Below, in pieces: positions 51,920 through 60,194 of a DNA stretch of 64,000 nt. Origin of the DNA: Roseovarius faecimaris (lineage in GTDB: Bacteria > Pseudomonadota > Alphaproteobacteria > Rhodobacterales > Rhodobacteraceae); contig NZ_CP034348.1 in NCBI RefSeq assembly GCF_009762325.1, positions 812,501 to 876,500 of the forward strand. The letters run 5' to 3'. Numbering within the stretch: position 1 is the stretch's first letter; each line of letters starts with the position of its first letter. A program made the position numbers and the translations under genes. The notes below the pieces were generated by a model. It was not told the DNA's origin and did no database searches. It saw only the letters and a list, made by a program, of their open reading frames with translations.

Positions 51920-52992
51920 TGGCAAAGATCACCCTCTCCGAACTGCGCCACTCCTACCTGCCCAATCCCAAGGGGGCCGAGGATTACGCGCTCAAGATGA
52001 TCGACCTCGACTGGGAAGATGGCGGCGCCTATGCGCTGCTTGGCCCCTCGGGCTGTGGCAAGTCCACGCTGCTCAACATCATCTCGGGGCTTCTGCACCC
52101 GTCCGAGGGCCGGATCCTCTTTGATGGGCGCGACGTGACCGACCTGCCTCCCGATCAGCGCAACATCGCGCAGGTGTTCCAGTTCCCGGTGATCTACGAC
52201 ACCATGACCGTACGCGACAATCTCGCCTTTCCGCTGCGCAATCGCGGCGTGGACGAGGGGCGGGTGGCGCAGCGCGTGGCCGAGATCGCCGCCATGCTTG
52301 AGGTCGAGGAGATGCTCGACACCCGTGCAGCACATCTGTCGCCTGACAACAAACAGAAGATTTCCATGGGCCGCGGCCTCGTGCGCGATGACGTCAATGT
52401 GGTGATGTTCGATGAGCCGCTGACCGTGATCGACCCACACCTGAAATGGAAACTGCGCTCCAAGCTGAAAGAGCTGCACCAGCGCGTGCGCGCCACAATG
52501 ATCTATGTGACCCATGACCAGACCGAGGCGCTGACCTTCGCTGATCAGGTGGTGGTGATGCAGGAAGGCGAGATCGTCCAGATCGGCACACCGGTCGAGC
52601 TGTTCGAGCGCCCGCAACACACCTTCGTGGGCCATTTCATCGGCTCGCCCGGCATGAACGTGCTGCCCGCCGTGGAGCAGGGCGGCGCGGTCCTGTTCGA
52701 AGGCCACAAGCTCGCGCTCGAAGGCAAACTGAGCGGGCAGGGCGGTGATCTGCGCGTGGGCATCCGGCCGGAATATGTCAGCCTTGCCGACACCGGTCTG
52801 CCCGCCACGGTGCGCAAGGTGTCGGATGTGGGCCGTCACGCGGTGGTCGAGGCGATGGTGGGCGACACACCCGTCAAGGCCATCACCTCCGGCGCTCTGC
52901 CGCCGCAGGGGGAAGCTGTGCATCTTGCCTTCCGACCCGATCAGACCCGTGCCTATCGTGACGGGTGGATTGCCACGGAGGTGGACACATGA
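51919..52992 (+). CDS. ABC transporter ATPase 2 (GlpT-like)
   Basis: Nucleotide-binding subunit of 357 residues. Walker A GPSGCGKS (42-49), Q-loop Gln88, Walker B with FDE (164-166) and switch His199 (YVTHDQTEA) are intact. The ABC signature reads LSPDN (140-144) instead of LSGGQ. Together with ATPase 1, the importer would have one canonical ATP site (Walker A/B and His of this subunit plus LSGGQ of the partner) and one degenerate site. A C-terminal TOBE-like domain is present. It overlaps the first permease gene as ATGA. Confidence 0.93.
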   Translation: MAKITLSELRHSYLPNPKGAEDYALKMIDLDWEDGGAYALLGPSGCGKSTLLNIISGLLHPSEGRILFDGRDVTDLPPDQRNIAQVFQFPVIYDTMTVRDNLAFPLRNRGVDEGRVAQRVAEIAAMLEVEEMLDTRAAHLSPDNKQKISMGRGLVRDDVNVVMFDEPLTVIDPHLKWKLRSKLKELHQRVRATMIYVTHDQTEALTFADQVVVMQEGEIVQIGTPVELFERPQHTFVGHFIGSPGMNVLPAVEQGGAVLFEGHKLALEGKLSGQGGDLRVGIRPEYVSLADTGLPATVRKVSDVGRHAVVEAMVGDTPVKAITSGALPPQGEAVHLAFRPDQTRAYRDGWIATEVDT

Positions 52993-53852
52993 AAACCGAA
53001 TATCAAAAGGCCTGGTTCTTCGTTCTGCCGGTGCTCTTGCTGGTGGCGTTCAACGCGCTCGTGCCGATCATGACCGTGGTCAACTACTCGGTGCAGGAAA
53101 CCTTCGGCAACAACGTCTTCTTCTGGCAGGGGCTCGACTGGTTCGAACAGATTTTGCGCTCCGACCGGTTTCAGGCCGCTTTGGGCCGTCAGTTCCTCTT
53201 CACCTTCCTGATCCTCGCCATTGAGGTGCCGCTTGGTATCATCATCGCCCTTTCCATGCCGCGCAAAGGGTTCTGGGTGCCGGTCTGCCTCGTTCTCATG
53301 GCGCTGCCCATGCTGATCCCGTGGAACGTGGTGGGCGCGATGTGGAACATCTTCGCCCTGCCCAAGATCGGCCTGCTGGGCTATTTCATGAACGATGTGC
53401 TGGGCATCAACTATGACATGACACAGGACCCGCTCGCGGCCTGGATCACCATCATCGTCATGGATGTCTGGCACTGGACCTCGCTTGTCGTGCTCTTGGC
53501 CTATGCGGGGCTCGTGTCCATTCCCGACGCCTATTATCAGGCCGCCAAGATCGACGGGGCCAGCCCCTGGAAGGTGTTCCGCTATATCCAGCTGCCCAAG
53601 ATGAAGACGGTGCTGACCATCGCCATCCTTCTGCGCTTCATGGACAGTTTCAACATCTATACCGAACCTTTCGTGCTGACCGGCGGCGGGCCCGGCAACT
53701 CCACGACCCTGCTTTCCATCGACCTTGTGAAGATCGCCCTTGGTCAGTTCGACCTCGGTCCGGCGGCGGCGATGAGCCTGATTTATTTTGCCATCACGCT
53801 GCTGGTCAGCTGGCTCTTCTACACCCTGATGACAAAGGATGACCCGCAATGA
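52989..53852 (+). CDS. ABC transporter permease 1 (GlpP-like)
   Basis: Inner-membrane permease of 287 residues with six helices. The EAA loop, which contacts the ATPases, is seen as YYQAAKIDGASPWKVFRYIQLPKMKTVLTI. It starts MKTEYQKAWFFVLPVLLLVAFNALVPIMTVVNYSV, typical of MalF-type subunits in sugar importers. The start at 52989 overlaps the ATPase 2 stop by four bases, and its own stop overlaps the next permease start. Upstream in-frame ATG at 52965 is inside the ATPase gene and is rejected. Confidence 0.93.
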   Translation: MKTEYQKAWFFVLPVLLLVAFNALVPIMTVVNYSVQETFGNNVFFWQGLDWFEQILRSDRFQAALGRQFLFTFLILAIEVPLGIIIALSMPRKGFWVPVCLVLMALPMLIPWNVVGAMWNIFALPKIGLLGYFMNDVLGINYDMTQDPLAAWITIIVMDVWHWTSLVVLLAYAGLVSIPDAYYQAAKIDGASPWKVFRYIQLPKMKTVLTIAILLRFMDSFNIYTEPFVLTGGGPGNSTTLLSIDLVKIALGQFDLGPAAAMSLIYFAITLLVSWLFYTLMTKDDPQ

Positions 53853-54646
53853 GAAAACGCGCCCTCATCCCCATCCTCTATATCCTCTTCCTGATGCTGC
53901 CGATCTACTGGCTCGTCGCGATGAGCTTCAAGACGACCAACGATATCCTCGCCGGCTTCAGCCTCTTCCCCGAAGAGATCACCTTCGACAATTACCGGAC
54001 CATCTTCACCGATCCGACCTGGTACTGGGGCTATATCAACTCGATCATCTATGTCTCGCTCAACACGGTCATTTCGATCTGCGTGGCACTGCCTGCGGCC
54101 TATGCCTTCTCGCGTTACAGGTTTCTGGGCGACAAGCAGCTGTTCTTCTGGCTGCTGACCAACCGTATGGCCCCGGCGGCGGTCTTCGCGCTGCCCTTCT
54201 TTCAGCTTTATTCCTCCGTTGGCCTCTTTGACACGCATCTTGCCGTGGCGCTGGCCCATTGCCTCTTCAACATCCCGCTCGCGGTCTGGATCCTCGAAGG
54301 CTTCATGCGTGGCGTGCCGAAAGAGCTGGATGAGACCGCCTATGTCGACGGCTATTCCTTCCCGCGCTTTTTCGTGACGATCTTCCTGCCATCGATCAAG
54401 GCGGGCGTGGGTGTGGCGGCGTTCTTCTGCTTCATGTTCTCCTGGGTGGAGCTTCTCTTGGCCAAGACCCTGACCGCCGTGGCCGCCAAACCCATCGCCG
54501 CGACCATGACCAAGACGGCGTCCTCTGCGGGCTACGAGCTGGGCCTGCTGGCCGCCGCCGGAACACTGACCATCATCCCCGGCGCCATCGTGATCTATTT
54601 CGTGCGCAACTATATCGCCAAGGGCTTTGCCCTGGGGAGGGTGTGA
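53849..54646 (+). CDS. ABC transporter permease 2 (GlpQ-like)
   Basis: MalG-type permease of 265 residues. It begins MRKRALIPILYILFLMLPIYWLVAMSFKTTNDI. The EAA-type loop is ELDETAYVDGYSFPRFFVTIFLPSIKAG, and the segment FFCFMFSWVELLLAKTLT follows. It ends in a membrane helix and a short charged tail. It overlaps both neighbours (ATGA upstream; TGATG downstream), so the whole transporter is translated as a coupled unit. Confidence 0.93.
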   Translation: MRKRALIPILYILFLMLPIYWLVAMSFKTTNDILAGFSLFPEEITFDNYRTIFTDPTWYWGYINSIIYVSLNTVISICVALPAAYAFSRYRFLGDKQLFFWLLTNRMAPAAVFALPFFQLYSSVGLFDTHLAVALAHCLFNIPLAVWILEGFMRGVPKELDETAYVDGYSFPRFFVTIFLPSIKAGVGVAAFFCFMFSWVELLLAKTLTAVAAKPIAATMTKTASSAGYELGLLAAAGTLTIIPGAIVIYFVRNYIAKGFALGRV

Positions 54647-55038
54647 TGCGTCTGCTGCTTGCCGCCCTTCTGCTTCTGCCCACCGCCGCACTGGCCAACT
54701 GGAACAGCGTCAGCGCCCCGAAAGAGGAAAGCTTCAGCTGGACAGCCCCGCTCTGGCCCAGCTTCTGGATGGCCTGGACGCCGGTCACCTTCGCGCTTTT
54801 CTGCGGTATCTTCGGCGCGATGGCGCTGATCGCCACACTGGAAATCACCCGCTACCGCGACGGGGTGGAGCGGCGCGGCGTCTTTGGCCTCACCACCACC
54901 CTGGGCGACCGGCTGTTCATCACGCTTCTGGGCACCGCTTACATTTTCCTAGCCTGGCTCGGCCTCTTCGGTCAGCCGGTCTGGGCCCCGCTGGGGATAT
55001 CCATCGCCTGGGGCCTCTTCGTGTTCTGGAAAGTGTGA
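54646..55038 (+). CDS. DUF2160 small membrane protein of the glycerol-type importer (GlpU-like)
   Basis: A 130-residue membrane protein with an N-terminal hydrophobic start (MRLLLAALLLLPTAALANW) and three further helices (FWMAWTPVTFALFCGIFGAMALIATLEI; LFITLLGTAYIFLAWLGLF; WAPLGISIAWGLFVFWKV). DUF2160 genes accompany GlpSTPQV-type importers in rhizobia and Rhodobacterales; their function is not established. The ATG at 54646 overlaps the permease stop; the GTG three bases earlier is less likely. It is the last gene of the importer operon. Confidence 0.87.
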   Translation: MRLLLAALLLLPTAALANWNSVSAPKEESFSWTAPLWPSFWMAWTPVTFALFCGIFGAMALIATLEITRYRDGVERRGVFGLTTTLGDRLFITLLGTAYIFLAWLGLFGQPVWAPLGISIAWGLFVFWKV

Positions 55039-55142
55039 GGCACATGGCGCATCAAACACGGCCGCGGGGGTTGGCAGACAGAGCCCGATAGTGTTTGCTG
55101 GACCCCGGAGCAGGAGAACAAGCCCAGAAAAGGCGAAAGTGA

Positions 55143-55538
55143 ATGAAACAGAAGAAGAAGCCGGACCTGCTGACCGAGGTCGAGCTGGAATTCATGACCA
55201 AGCTCTGGGCCCTGGGCGAAGGCACGGTGCGCGATGTTCTGGCCGAACTGCCCGAGGGGCGCGATCTGGCCTATACCTCTGCCGCGACCATCCTGCGTAT
55301 TCTTGAGCAAAAGGGCTTTGTCACCTCCCGCAAGGAAGGCAAGCGGCATGTTTTCGTGCCGACACTGGCCAAGGACACCTATCAGATCCGGTCATTGAAA
55401 GACCTCTCGGCCAAGCTATTTGATGATGCGCCGGCCGCCCTTGTCGCGCGGCTGGTCAGCGATGAAAGCCTCAGCGAAGAGGCATTGGGGCAAATCCGGG
55501 CGCTCGTTGACGAAAGGTTGAACGATGATACCGGGTGA
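55143..55538 (+). CDS. BlaI/MecI-family repressor
   Basis: A 131-residue winged-helix repressor: LLTEVELEFMTKLWALGEGTVRDVLAELPEGRDLAYTSAATILRILEQKGFV, then a dimerisation segment (DTYQIRSLKDLSAKLFDDAPAALVARLVSDESLSEEALGQIRAL). It overlaps the BlaR-like peptidase gene by 14 bases, so the two are coexpressed. In BlaI/BlaR systems the repressor is inactivated by proteolysis. The target here is unknown, as no beta-lactamase or PBP gene is adjacent. The ATG follows AAAAGGCGAAAGTGA. Confidence 0.9.
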   Translation: MKQKKKPDLLTEVELEFMTKLWALGEGTVRDVLAELPEGRDLAYTSAATILRILEQKGFVTSRKEGKRHVFVPTLAKDTYQIRSLKDLSAKLFDDAPAALVARLVSDESLSEEALGQIRALVDERLNDDTG

Positions 55539-56658
55539 CGCGCTGTTTGATGCTTTCATCAATGCCAATATCCTGATCATTCTGGCCTATGCGCTCTGGT
55601 GCGGGGCGCGCTTCCTGCTCGACCGCCTCGGTATGCGCGACGCATATGACACCCATCTGCGCCTGCTCAACGCCGTGTTTCTGGCCATTGTGGCCGCGCC
55701 CTTCGTGCTGCTTGCGGCGCAATGGGGGCAGGCGGCGCTTGGCGGGCGGGCCAATCTGACGCTGTCGGATATGGTCGTGGCCTATTACCTCAACGGCGGG
55801 TTCGAGATGAGCGCGGCCGAGCTGGAACGGCTCGTGCTGCTGCGCGACCGGATGAGCGCGGATGTGATGCAGGCCGCCAGCCCCTGGGCCATCGCGGCGA
55901 TCGCGGTGTTTGTGCTGGGCTTCGCGCTGGGTCTTGCACGGCTTGTCATGTCCGTTTGCTGCCTGCGCAGCATCGTGCACGAAAGCTATCCCTGGCGCCG
56001 CTTCGGCCGGGTACGCCTGCGCCTGTCCGACCGCACGCTGGTGCCGTTCTCGACCCGCGGATTGCGCAATTTCTACGTTGTGCTGCCCGCCCATATGCTG
56101 GGGCAGGGCGACGAGGCCAAAGTCGCACTGGCCCATGAGTTTCAGCACATCCGACAGGGCGATATCACCTGGGAAATCGTGCTCGAGCTGCTGAAACCGC
56201 TCTTCTTTCTCAACCCGGCCTATCATGCCTGGAAACGGCAGGTCGAGCAGCTGCGCGAGCTGAGCTGCGACGCCCGCGTGCTCGCGCGCGGACGGATCGG
56301 CATCCGCGCCTATTGCGAAACGCTGATGAGCGTCTGTCAGCAGACCCTGCGGCGCGACCGGGTCTTTGCCGTGGCCATGCCCAAGGTGACGCTGGTGACC
56401 GCCGAACGCTCGGGCGGGCAGGGCGGCCTGGAACACCGGATCAAAACCCTGCTCAGCGCCTCTCAGAACCGCACGCCAAAAGGGGCCTTTGTCCTTGTCG
56501 GCCTGCCGCTCGTGGCCCTGATCCTAGGGGCTGCCATGGCCATCCAGAGCCCCGGCGACTGGAGCCAGGACCGGCTGATGCTCTCCACGGTCGTCAATCT
56601 GGAACGGCTCGACAAGATCAACAGCCTGACCACCTTCGGCGTGCCCCCCGGCGAATAG
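55525..56658 (+). CDS. M56 membrane peptidase, BlaR1-like without penicillin sensor
   Basis: A 377-residue integral membrane zinc peptidase. Helices lie near 13-33, 47-68 and 120-148. The zinc motif is HEFQH at 204-208 (AHEFQHIRQGD), with the conserved RELSCDARVLARG following, and a last helix about 315-335 (GAFVLVGLPLVALILGAAMA). It ends about 40 residues later, so the extracellular penicillin-binding sensor of BlaR1/MecR1 is absent. It probably senses another signal through its short tail and cleaves the BlaI-like repressor encoded just upstream. Confidence 0.88.
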   Translation: MIPGDALFDAFINANILIILAYALWCGARFLLDRLGMRDAYDTHLRLLNAVFLAIVAAPFVLLAAQWGQAALGGRANLTLSDMVVAYYLNGGFEMSAAELERLVLLRDRMSADVMQAASPWAIAAIAVFVLGFALGLARLVMSVCCLRSIVHESYPWRRFGRVRLRLSDRTLVPFSTRGLRNFYVVLPAHMLGQGDEAKVALAHEFQHIRQGDITWEIVLELLKPLFFLNPAYHAWKRQVEQLRELSCDARVLARGRIGIRAYCETLMSVCQQTLRRDRVFAVAMPKVTLVTAERSGGQGGLEHRIKTLLSASQNRTPKGAFVLVGLPLVALILGAAMAIQSPGDWSQDRLMLSTVVNLERLDKINSLTTFGVPPGE

Positions 56659-56660
56659 GC

Positions 56661-57803
56661 TCAGACAAGCAGGCTCTGCGCCCGTCCGAGATAGGTCTCG
56701 ATCTGCGCCAGGTCGATAAATTCGTCCGCCGTATGCGCCTGGGCAATATCCCCCGGCCCCCAGACCACTGCGTCAAACCCGGCCTCCTGAAACATGCCCG
56801 CTTCGGTGCCGTAAGGCACGACGGCGAAATCCCCATGCCCCGACACGGCGGCGATCTCTTCGCGAAACGCCCCTTGGCGCAGCCCGCCAAGGCCCGGAAA
56901 CCATTCCCTCAGCGTCACGGTGATATCCGCCTCCGGTGCAATCTGCCGCGCAGGCACCAGCAGGCTCTCGGCATAGGCCTCCAGCCGCCCCTGCACCTCC
57001 TCCAGCGTCTGACCCGGCATCAGCCGTACATCCCAGGTGAACCGGCAGGTCTCGGCGACGATGTTGAAGGCGTTCCCGCCTTCGATCACACCCACCGTAT
57101 GGGTGGCGAAGTTGGGGTCGAACGCGCCGGCGACTGCCTCCGCCGCATTGCGCGTGGTCTCCTCCTCCAGCCAGGTGATCAGCCGCGCGGCCAGTGCCGT
57201 GGCGCTCACCGCGCGATGCGCAAGGCTCGCATGCATGGGCCGCCCGGTACAGACCACATCCAGCGTCGCCGACGCCTTGTGCCGGTCCACCGGTGCGCAC
57301 AGCGTCGGCTCGCCCACCACCACACCGCGCAAGGGGGGAAGATGCGCTTTGGCGTGGTCGATCAGTGCCGGAGCCGACAGCAGATGCGTCTCCTCATCCC
57401 CCGACAGAAACAGATGCACCGGGCGGCTCAGATCGCGCCCGGCCGCCGCGATCATCAGCGCGATGGCACAGGCATCGAACCCTTTCATATCGCAGGTGCC
57501 GCGCCCGATCAGCCGCTCCCCCTCCCGGCGCAGCGCAAAGGGATCGCCGCTCCAGGCCTGCCCCTCAACGGGCACCACATCGGAATGCCCCGACAGGCCA
57601 ATGCCGCCGGGCACATCCGGACCCACGGACGCAATCACACCGTCCAGCCCGCCGGGCCGCGCGGGCACATGCGCAACCCGCGCCCCCGCCGCCTCCAGCA
57701 CCCCGGCCACATAGGCGTTCACCTCGGCGTTCTGCGCCCCGCTTACGGTGGCAAAGCCGATCAGGCGCTCCAGATGGCGCAGGGTGTCACTCAGCAGCTC
57801 CAT
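56661..57803 (-). CDS. M20 family deacylase, acetylornithine deacetylase (ArgE)-like
   Basis: A 380-residue zinc amidohydrolase. Metal and active-site motifs are GLSGHSDVVPVEGQ, RGTCDMKGFDACAIA, SGDEETHLLSA and PYGTEAGMFQEAGFDAVVWGPG, in the ArgE/DapE order. It begins on the base following the Rieske stop codon, so the two form an operon. In this setting an N-acyl amine or amide is a more likely substrate than acetylornithine, because no other arginine genes are near. The convergent peptidase gene ends two bases away. Confidence 0.88.
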   Translation of the reverse strand: MELLSDTLRHLERLIGFATVSGAQNAEVNAYVAGVLEAAGARVAHVPARPGGLDGVIASVGPDVPGGIGLSGHSDVVPVEGQAWSGDPFALRREGERLIGRGTCDMKGFDACAIALMIAAAGRDLSRPVHLFLSGDEETHLLSAPALIDHAKAHLPPLRGVVVGEPTLCAPVDRHKASATLDVVCTGRPMHASLAHRAVSATALAARLITWLEEETTRNAAEAVAGAFDPNFATHTVGVIEGGNAFNIVAETCRFTWDVRLMPGQTLEEVQGRLEAYAESLLVPARQIAPEADITVTLREWFPGLGGLRQGAFREEIAAVSGHGDFAVVPYGTEAGMFQEAGFDAVVWGPGDIAQAHTADEFIDLAQIETYLGRAQSLLV

Positions 57804-58841
57804 TCAGGCCAAGGCTGCATCCGCCGTGCGCTCCTGGTCAATCAGTATTTCCAGTTGCCGCCGGAACCGCAGCTGCCCGCCATCGATCGGCAGGTCGATA
57901 TGCGGCGTGCGCTTCTGCGTCATCCCCTTCTGCACCTCGTTCAGAACCTCGCGATCCTCCTCGAAGGCATGTTTTACATCCTCGCTCATCATCTCTGACA
58001 GGGCCTCATCCCCGGGCCGGATATTGCGCAGCTGGAACCAGTAATACCTCGTGCGGTCCCGCGTCTCGGGCGTCATGAAATTGTAGCTGTCCATGATGAA
58101 TGTGTTCTCATGCAGCGGCCCATCTTCGCCGCCGGTGCCTGCAGGCGTGAACACCGCCTTGATCAGCGCATGGCACGGGTAACGCACCTCGTAATGCTGC
58201 AGCCGGTCGCACTTGCCCTCGAACTCCACGATCTTGGCATAAAACGGCGCCGGGTCCACATCCATCATCCAGCGCCAGACGGTGATACCGTCCTCCGATC
58301 TGGTGATCCTCAGCGGTGTGTCTTCCGTCGCCGCCTGCCCGAAAGAGCTTTGATGCACCCAGGCCACATGCGTGGGATCAAGCAGATTGTCGGTCACGTA
58401 GAGATAGTTGCAGTCGATCTCCAGCGCCTTGCCGCGATTGATGCCCCAGGCCGGGTTGTCGTAGTTTTCAATCTCGAAAATCTCACTCGGATCGGCCAGC
58501 GCCGGATTGCCCATCCAGATCCACACCAGCCCATAGCGTTCCTCGACAGGATAGGCATGCACCTTGGCGTTGGACGGAATGCCGCCCTTGCCGGGCGCGC
58601 GCACGCATTGGCCACTGCCGTTGAACGTGAGCCCGTGATATCCGCATTCCACCGCGTCGCCCTTGCGGCGGCCCTTGGTCAGCGGCAGCTTGCGATGCGG
58701 GCAGGCATTCTCCAGCGCGATGATGCGGCCTGCACTGTCGCGGAACATGCAAATGCTCTCTTCCAGCAGGATCACTTCCTGCAATTCCTCGGTGATCTCA
58801 TCGCCCCAGGCCGCCACATACCAGGCATTTCTCAGAAACAT
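57804..58841 (-). CDS. Rieske oxygenase, vanillate O-demethylase (VanA)-like
   Basis: A 345-residue Rieske oxygenase of the VanA/PobA-like branch. It begins MFLRNAWYVAAWGDEI. The [2Fe-2S] ligands are Cys47, His49, Cys66 and His69 (ACPHRKLPL and CGYHGLTF). Iron ligands are in DNLLDPTHVAWVHQSSFG. The start at 58841 follows AGGAGGGAAGCG, removing 14 codons from the longer frame. VanA relatives usually work with a VanB-type reductase, which is not found in the window. It pairs with the ArgE-like gene and is divergent from a second oxygenase; the substrate is unknown. Confidence 0.88.
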   Translation of the reverse strand: MFLRNAWYVAAWGDEITEELQEVILLEESICMFRDSAGRIIALENACPHRKLPLTKGRRKGDAVECGYHGLTFNGSGQCVRAPGKGGIPSNAKVHAYPVEERYGLVWIWMGNPALADPSEIFEIENYDNPAWGINRGKALEIDCNYLYVTDNLLDPTHVAWVHQSSFGQAATEDTPLRITRSEDGITVWRWMMDVDPAPFYAKIVEFEGKCDRLQHYEVRYPCHALIKAVFTPAGTGGEDGPLHENTFIMDSYNFMTPETRDRTRYYWFQLRNIRPGDEALSEMMSEDVKHAFEEDREVLNEVQKGMTQKRTPHIDLPIDGGQLRFRRQLEILIDQERTADAALA

Positions 58842-58885
58842 CGCTTCCCTCCTGTCGCTGATCCCGCTTGCCAGAATCGGCAAAC

Positions 58886-58895
58886 TGTGATCACA
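58886..58895. promoter_or_regulatory. Palindrome TGTGATCACA between two divergent Rieske genes
   Basis: A perfect 10-base palindrome in the 101-base divergent promoter region, 45 bases upstream of the VanA-like start codon. Its TGT-N4-ACA form resembles sites of FadR/VanR-type GntR regulators, and a GntR gene lies 3 kb away. The match is short, so confidence is low. Confidence 0.4.
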
Positions 58896-58942
58896 CTTTT
58901 AGCGAACTCTAGGACTCAAGTTTACACAAGGCAAGACATCCG

Positions 58943-60085
58943 ATGCTCGACAAACCCGATGACGAGATCTCCCGCCTGACCGCGGAACTGGCCGCCCGCG
59001 CAGGCAAACCGGCCGAGGAAGGCTATGCCATGCCGGCCGAGTATTACACCTCGCCCGCCTTTCTCGCGCATGAGGCCGACAATGTGCTGCGCCGCGACTG
59101 GATGTGCGTGGGCCATGTCGGTGAGCTGCGCAACAAGGGCGACTATTTCACCACCGACCTTCTGGGCGAGGAACTGCTCGTCGTGCGCGACCCCGAGGGG
59201 CAGGTGCGGGTGCTGTCGAATGTCTGCCGCCACCGCGCCAACCGCGTGGCCGAAGGCGCAGGCAATGCGCGCCGCTTTGTCTGCCAGTATCACGCCTGGA
59301 CCTATGACACGACCGGCGCGCTCAAATCCGCGCCGATGATGAAGCAGCAGAAGCATTTCGATCAGAGCAAATGCGGCCTGCCCGAATTTGCCTCTGAAAT
59401 CTGGAAGGGCTGGATCTTCGTCAATCTCGACGGCACCGCCACGCCGCTGGCCCTGCGTCTGGAGGGGCTGGCCGAGGTGATCCGGAACTATCACCAGGAA
59501 GACCGCTATCTGGTGTTCATGGAAGAGGACGCATGGGACTGCAACTGGAAGGCGCTGTTCGAGAACTTCATGGAAGGCTATCACCTGACCGCCACGCATC
59601 CCACGACGCTGCACCCGATCACGCCCACCAAGCTCTGCCGCAAGATGCGCACGGGCGAAGGCTGGACCGGCTATCACGCCTTCTATGATCCGGACTATCC
59701 GCCGCGTGGGCCGTTTCACCCGGACCTGACCGAGGACGAGAAGATGAACTCGCCCATGTACGGCATCTTTCCCAACCTGATGGTGGGCATGGGCACCGAT
59801 TTCACCCTGTTCATGATCATCCGCCCGGACGGGCCGGGGCGCGTGCGCATCCGCTGGGGCGTGACCGGCCAGAAGGACGAACCGACCTCGGGTGCAACCC
59901 GCGGCTATGTCGATCTCTGCCGCGCCTTCAACGCCGAGGACAAGGAGAAGCTGGAGATATTGCAAAAGGCGCTCCAGACCCGCGGCTATCAGGGCGGGCC
60001 GCTGGCACCGGATGCGTTCGAAGGCACGATCTGGGACTTCATCCAGTATATGGGCCGCAGGCTCAGCGTGCAGGATCAGGCCTGA
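58943..60085 (+). CDS. Rieske oxygenase alpha subunit, second type
   Basis: A 380-residue Rieske oxygenase. [2Fe-2S] ligands are Cys95, His97, Cys114 and His117 (CRHRANRV and CQYHAWTY). Iron ligands are His214 and His219 in NFMEGYHLTATHP, with Glu211 at the bridging position. The centre GIFPNLMVGMGTDFTLFMIIRPDGPGRVRIRWG is typical of the COG4638 family. It is divergent from the VanA-like gene and upstream of the orphan binding protein and GntR gene, so it may act on the imported substrate. No ferredoxin or reductase is encoded nearby. Confidence 0.88.
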   Translation: MLDKPDDEISRLTAELAARAGKPAEEGYAMPAEYYTSPAFLAHEADNVLRRDWMCVGHVGELRNKGDYFTTDLLGEELLVVRDPEGQVRVLSNVCRHRANRVAEGAGNARRFVCQYHAWTYDTTGALKSAPMMKQQKHFDQSKCGLPEFASEIWKGWIFVNLDGTATPLALRLEGLAEVIRNYHQEDRYLVFMEEDAWDCNWKALFENFMEGYHLTATHPTTLHPITPTKLCRKMRTGEGWTGYHAFYDPDYPPRGPFHPDLTEDEKMNSPMYGIFPNLMVGMGTDFTLFMIIRPDGPGRVRIRWGVTGQKDEPTSGATRGYVDLCRAFNAEDKEKLEILQKALQTRGYQGGPLAPDAFEGTIWDFIQYMGRRLSVQDQA

Positions 60086-60088
60086 GAT

Positions 60089-60100
60089 GTAATTAATTAG
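60089..60100. promoter_or_regulatory. GTAATTAATTAG site upstream of the binding-protein gene, related to the importer site
   Basis: TAATTAATTAG (60090-60100) differs in one of 11 positions from TAATGAATTAG in front of the ABC importer at 48931-48941. It starts four bases after the Rieske stop codon and 95 bases before the next start. A shared regulator, perhaps the GntR at 61874, is the simplest explanation. Confidence 0.5.
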
Positions 60101-60194
60101 ACGTCACGGGCGCAAAGGTGACGAAAATTCGACAATCAGAACGGACAGTGAGCGCCTTAATCAAAACCATAATAACCAACAGGGAAATCCGAAA

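Noticed and set aside
56661..57803. Assigning argE to the M20 deacylase
   Set aside because: Motifs fit the family, but it is in an operon with a Rieske oxygenase and no arginine genes adjoin, so the specific function is not supported.
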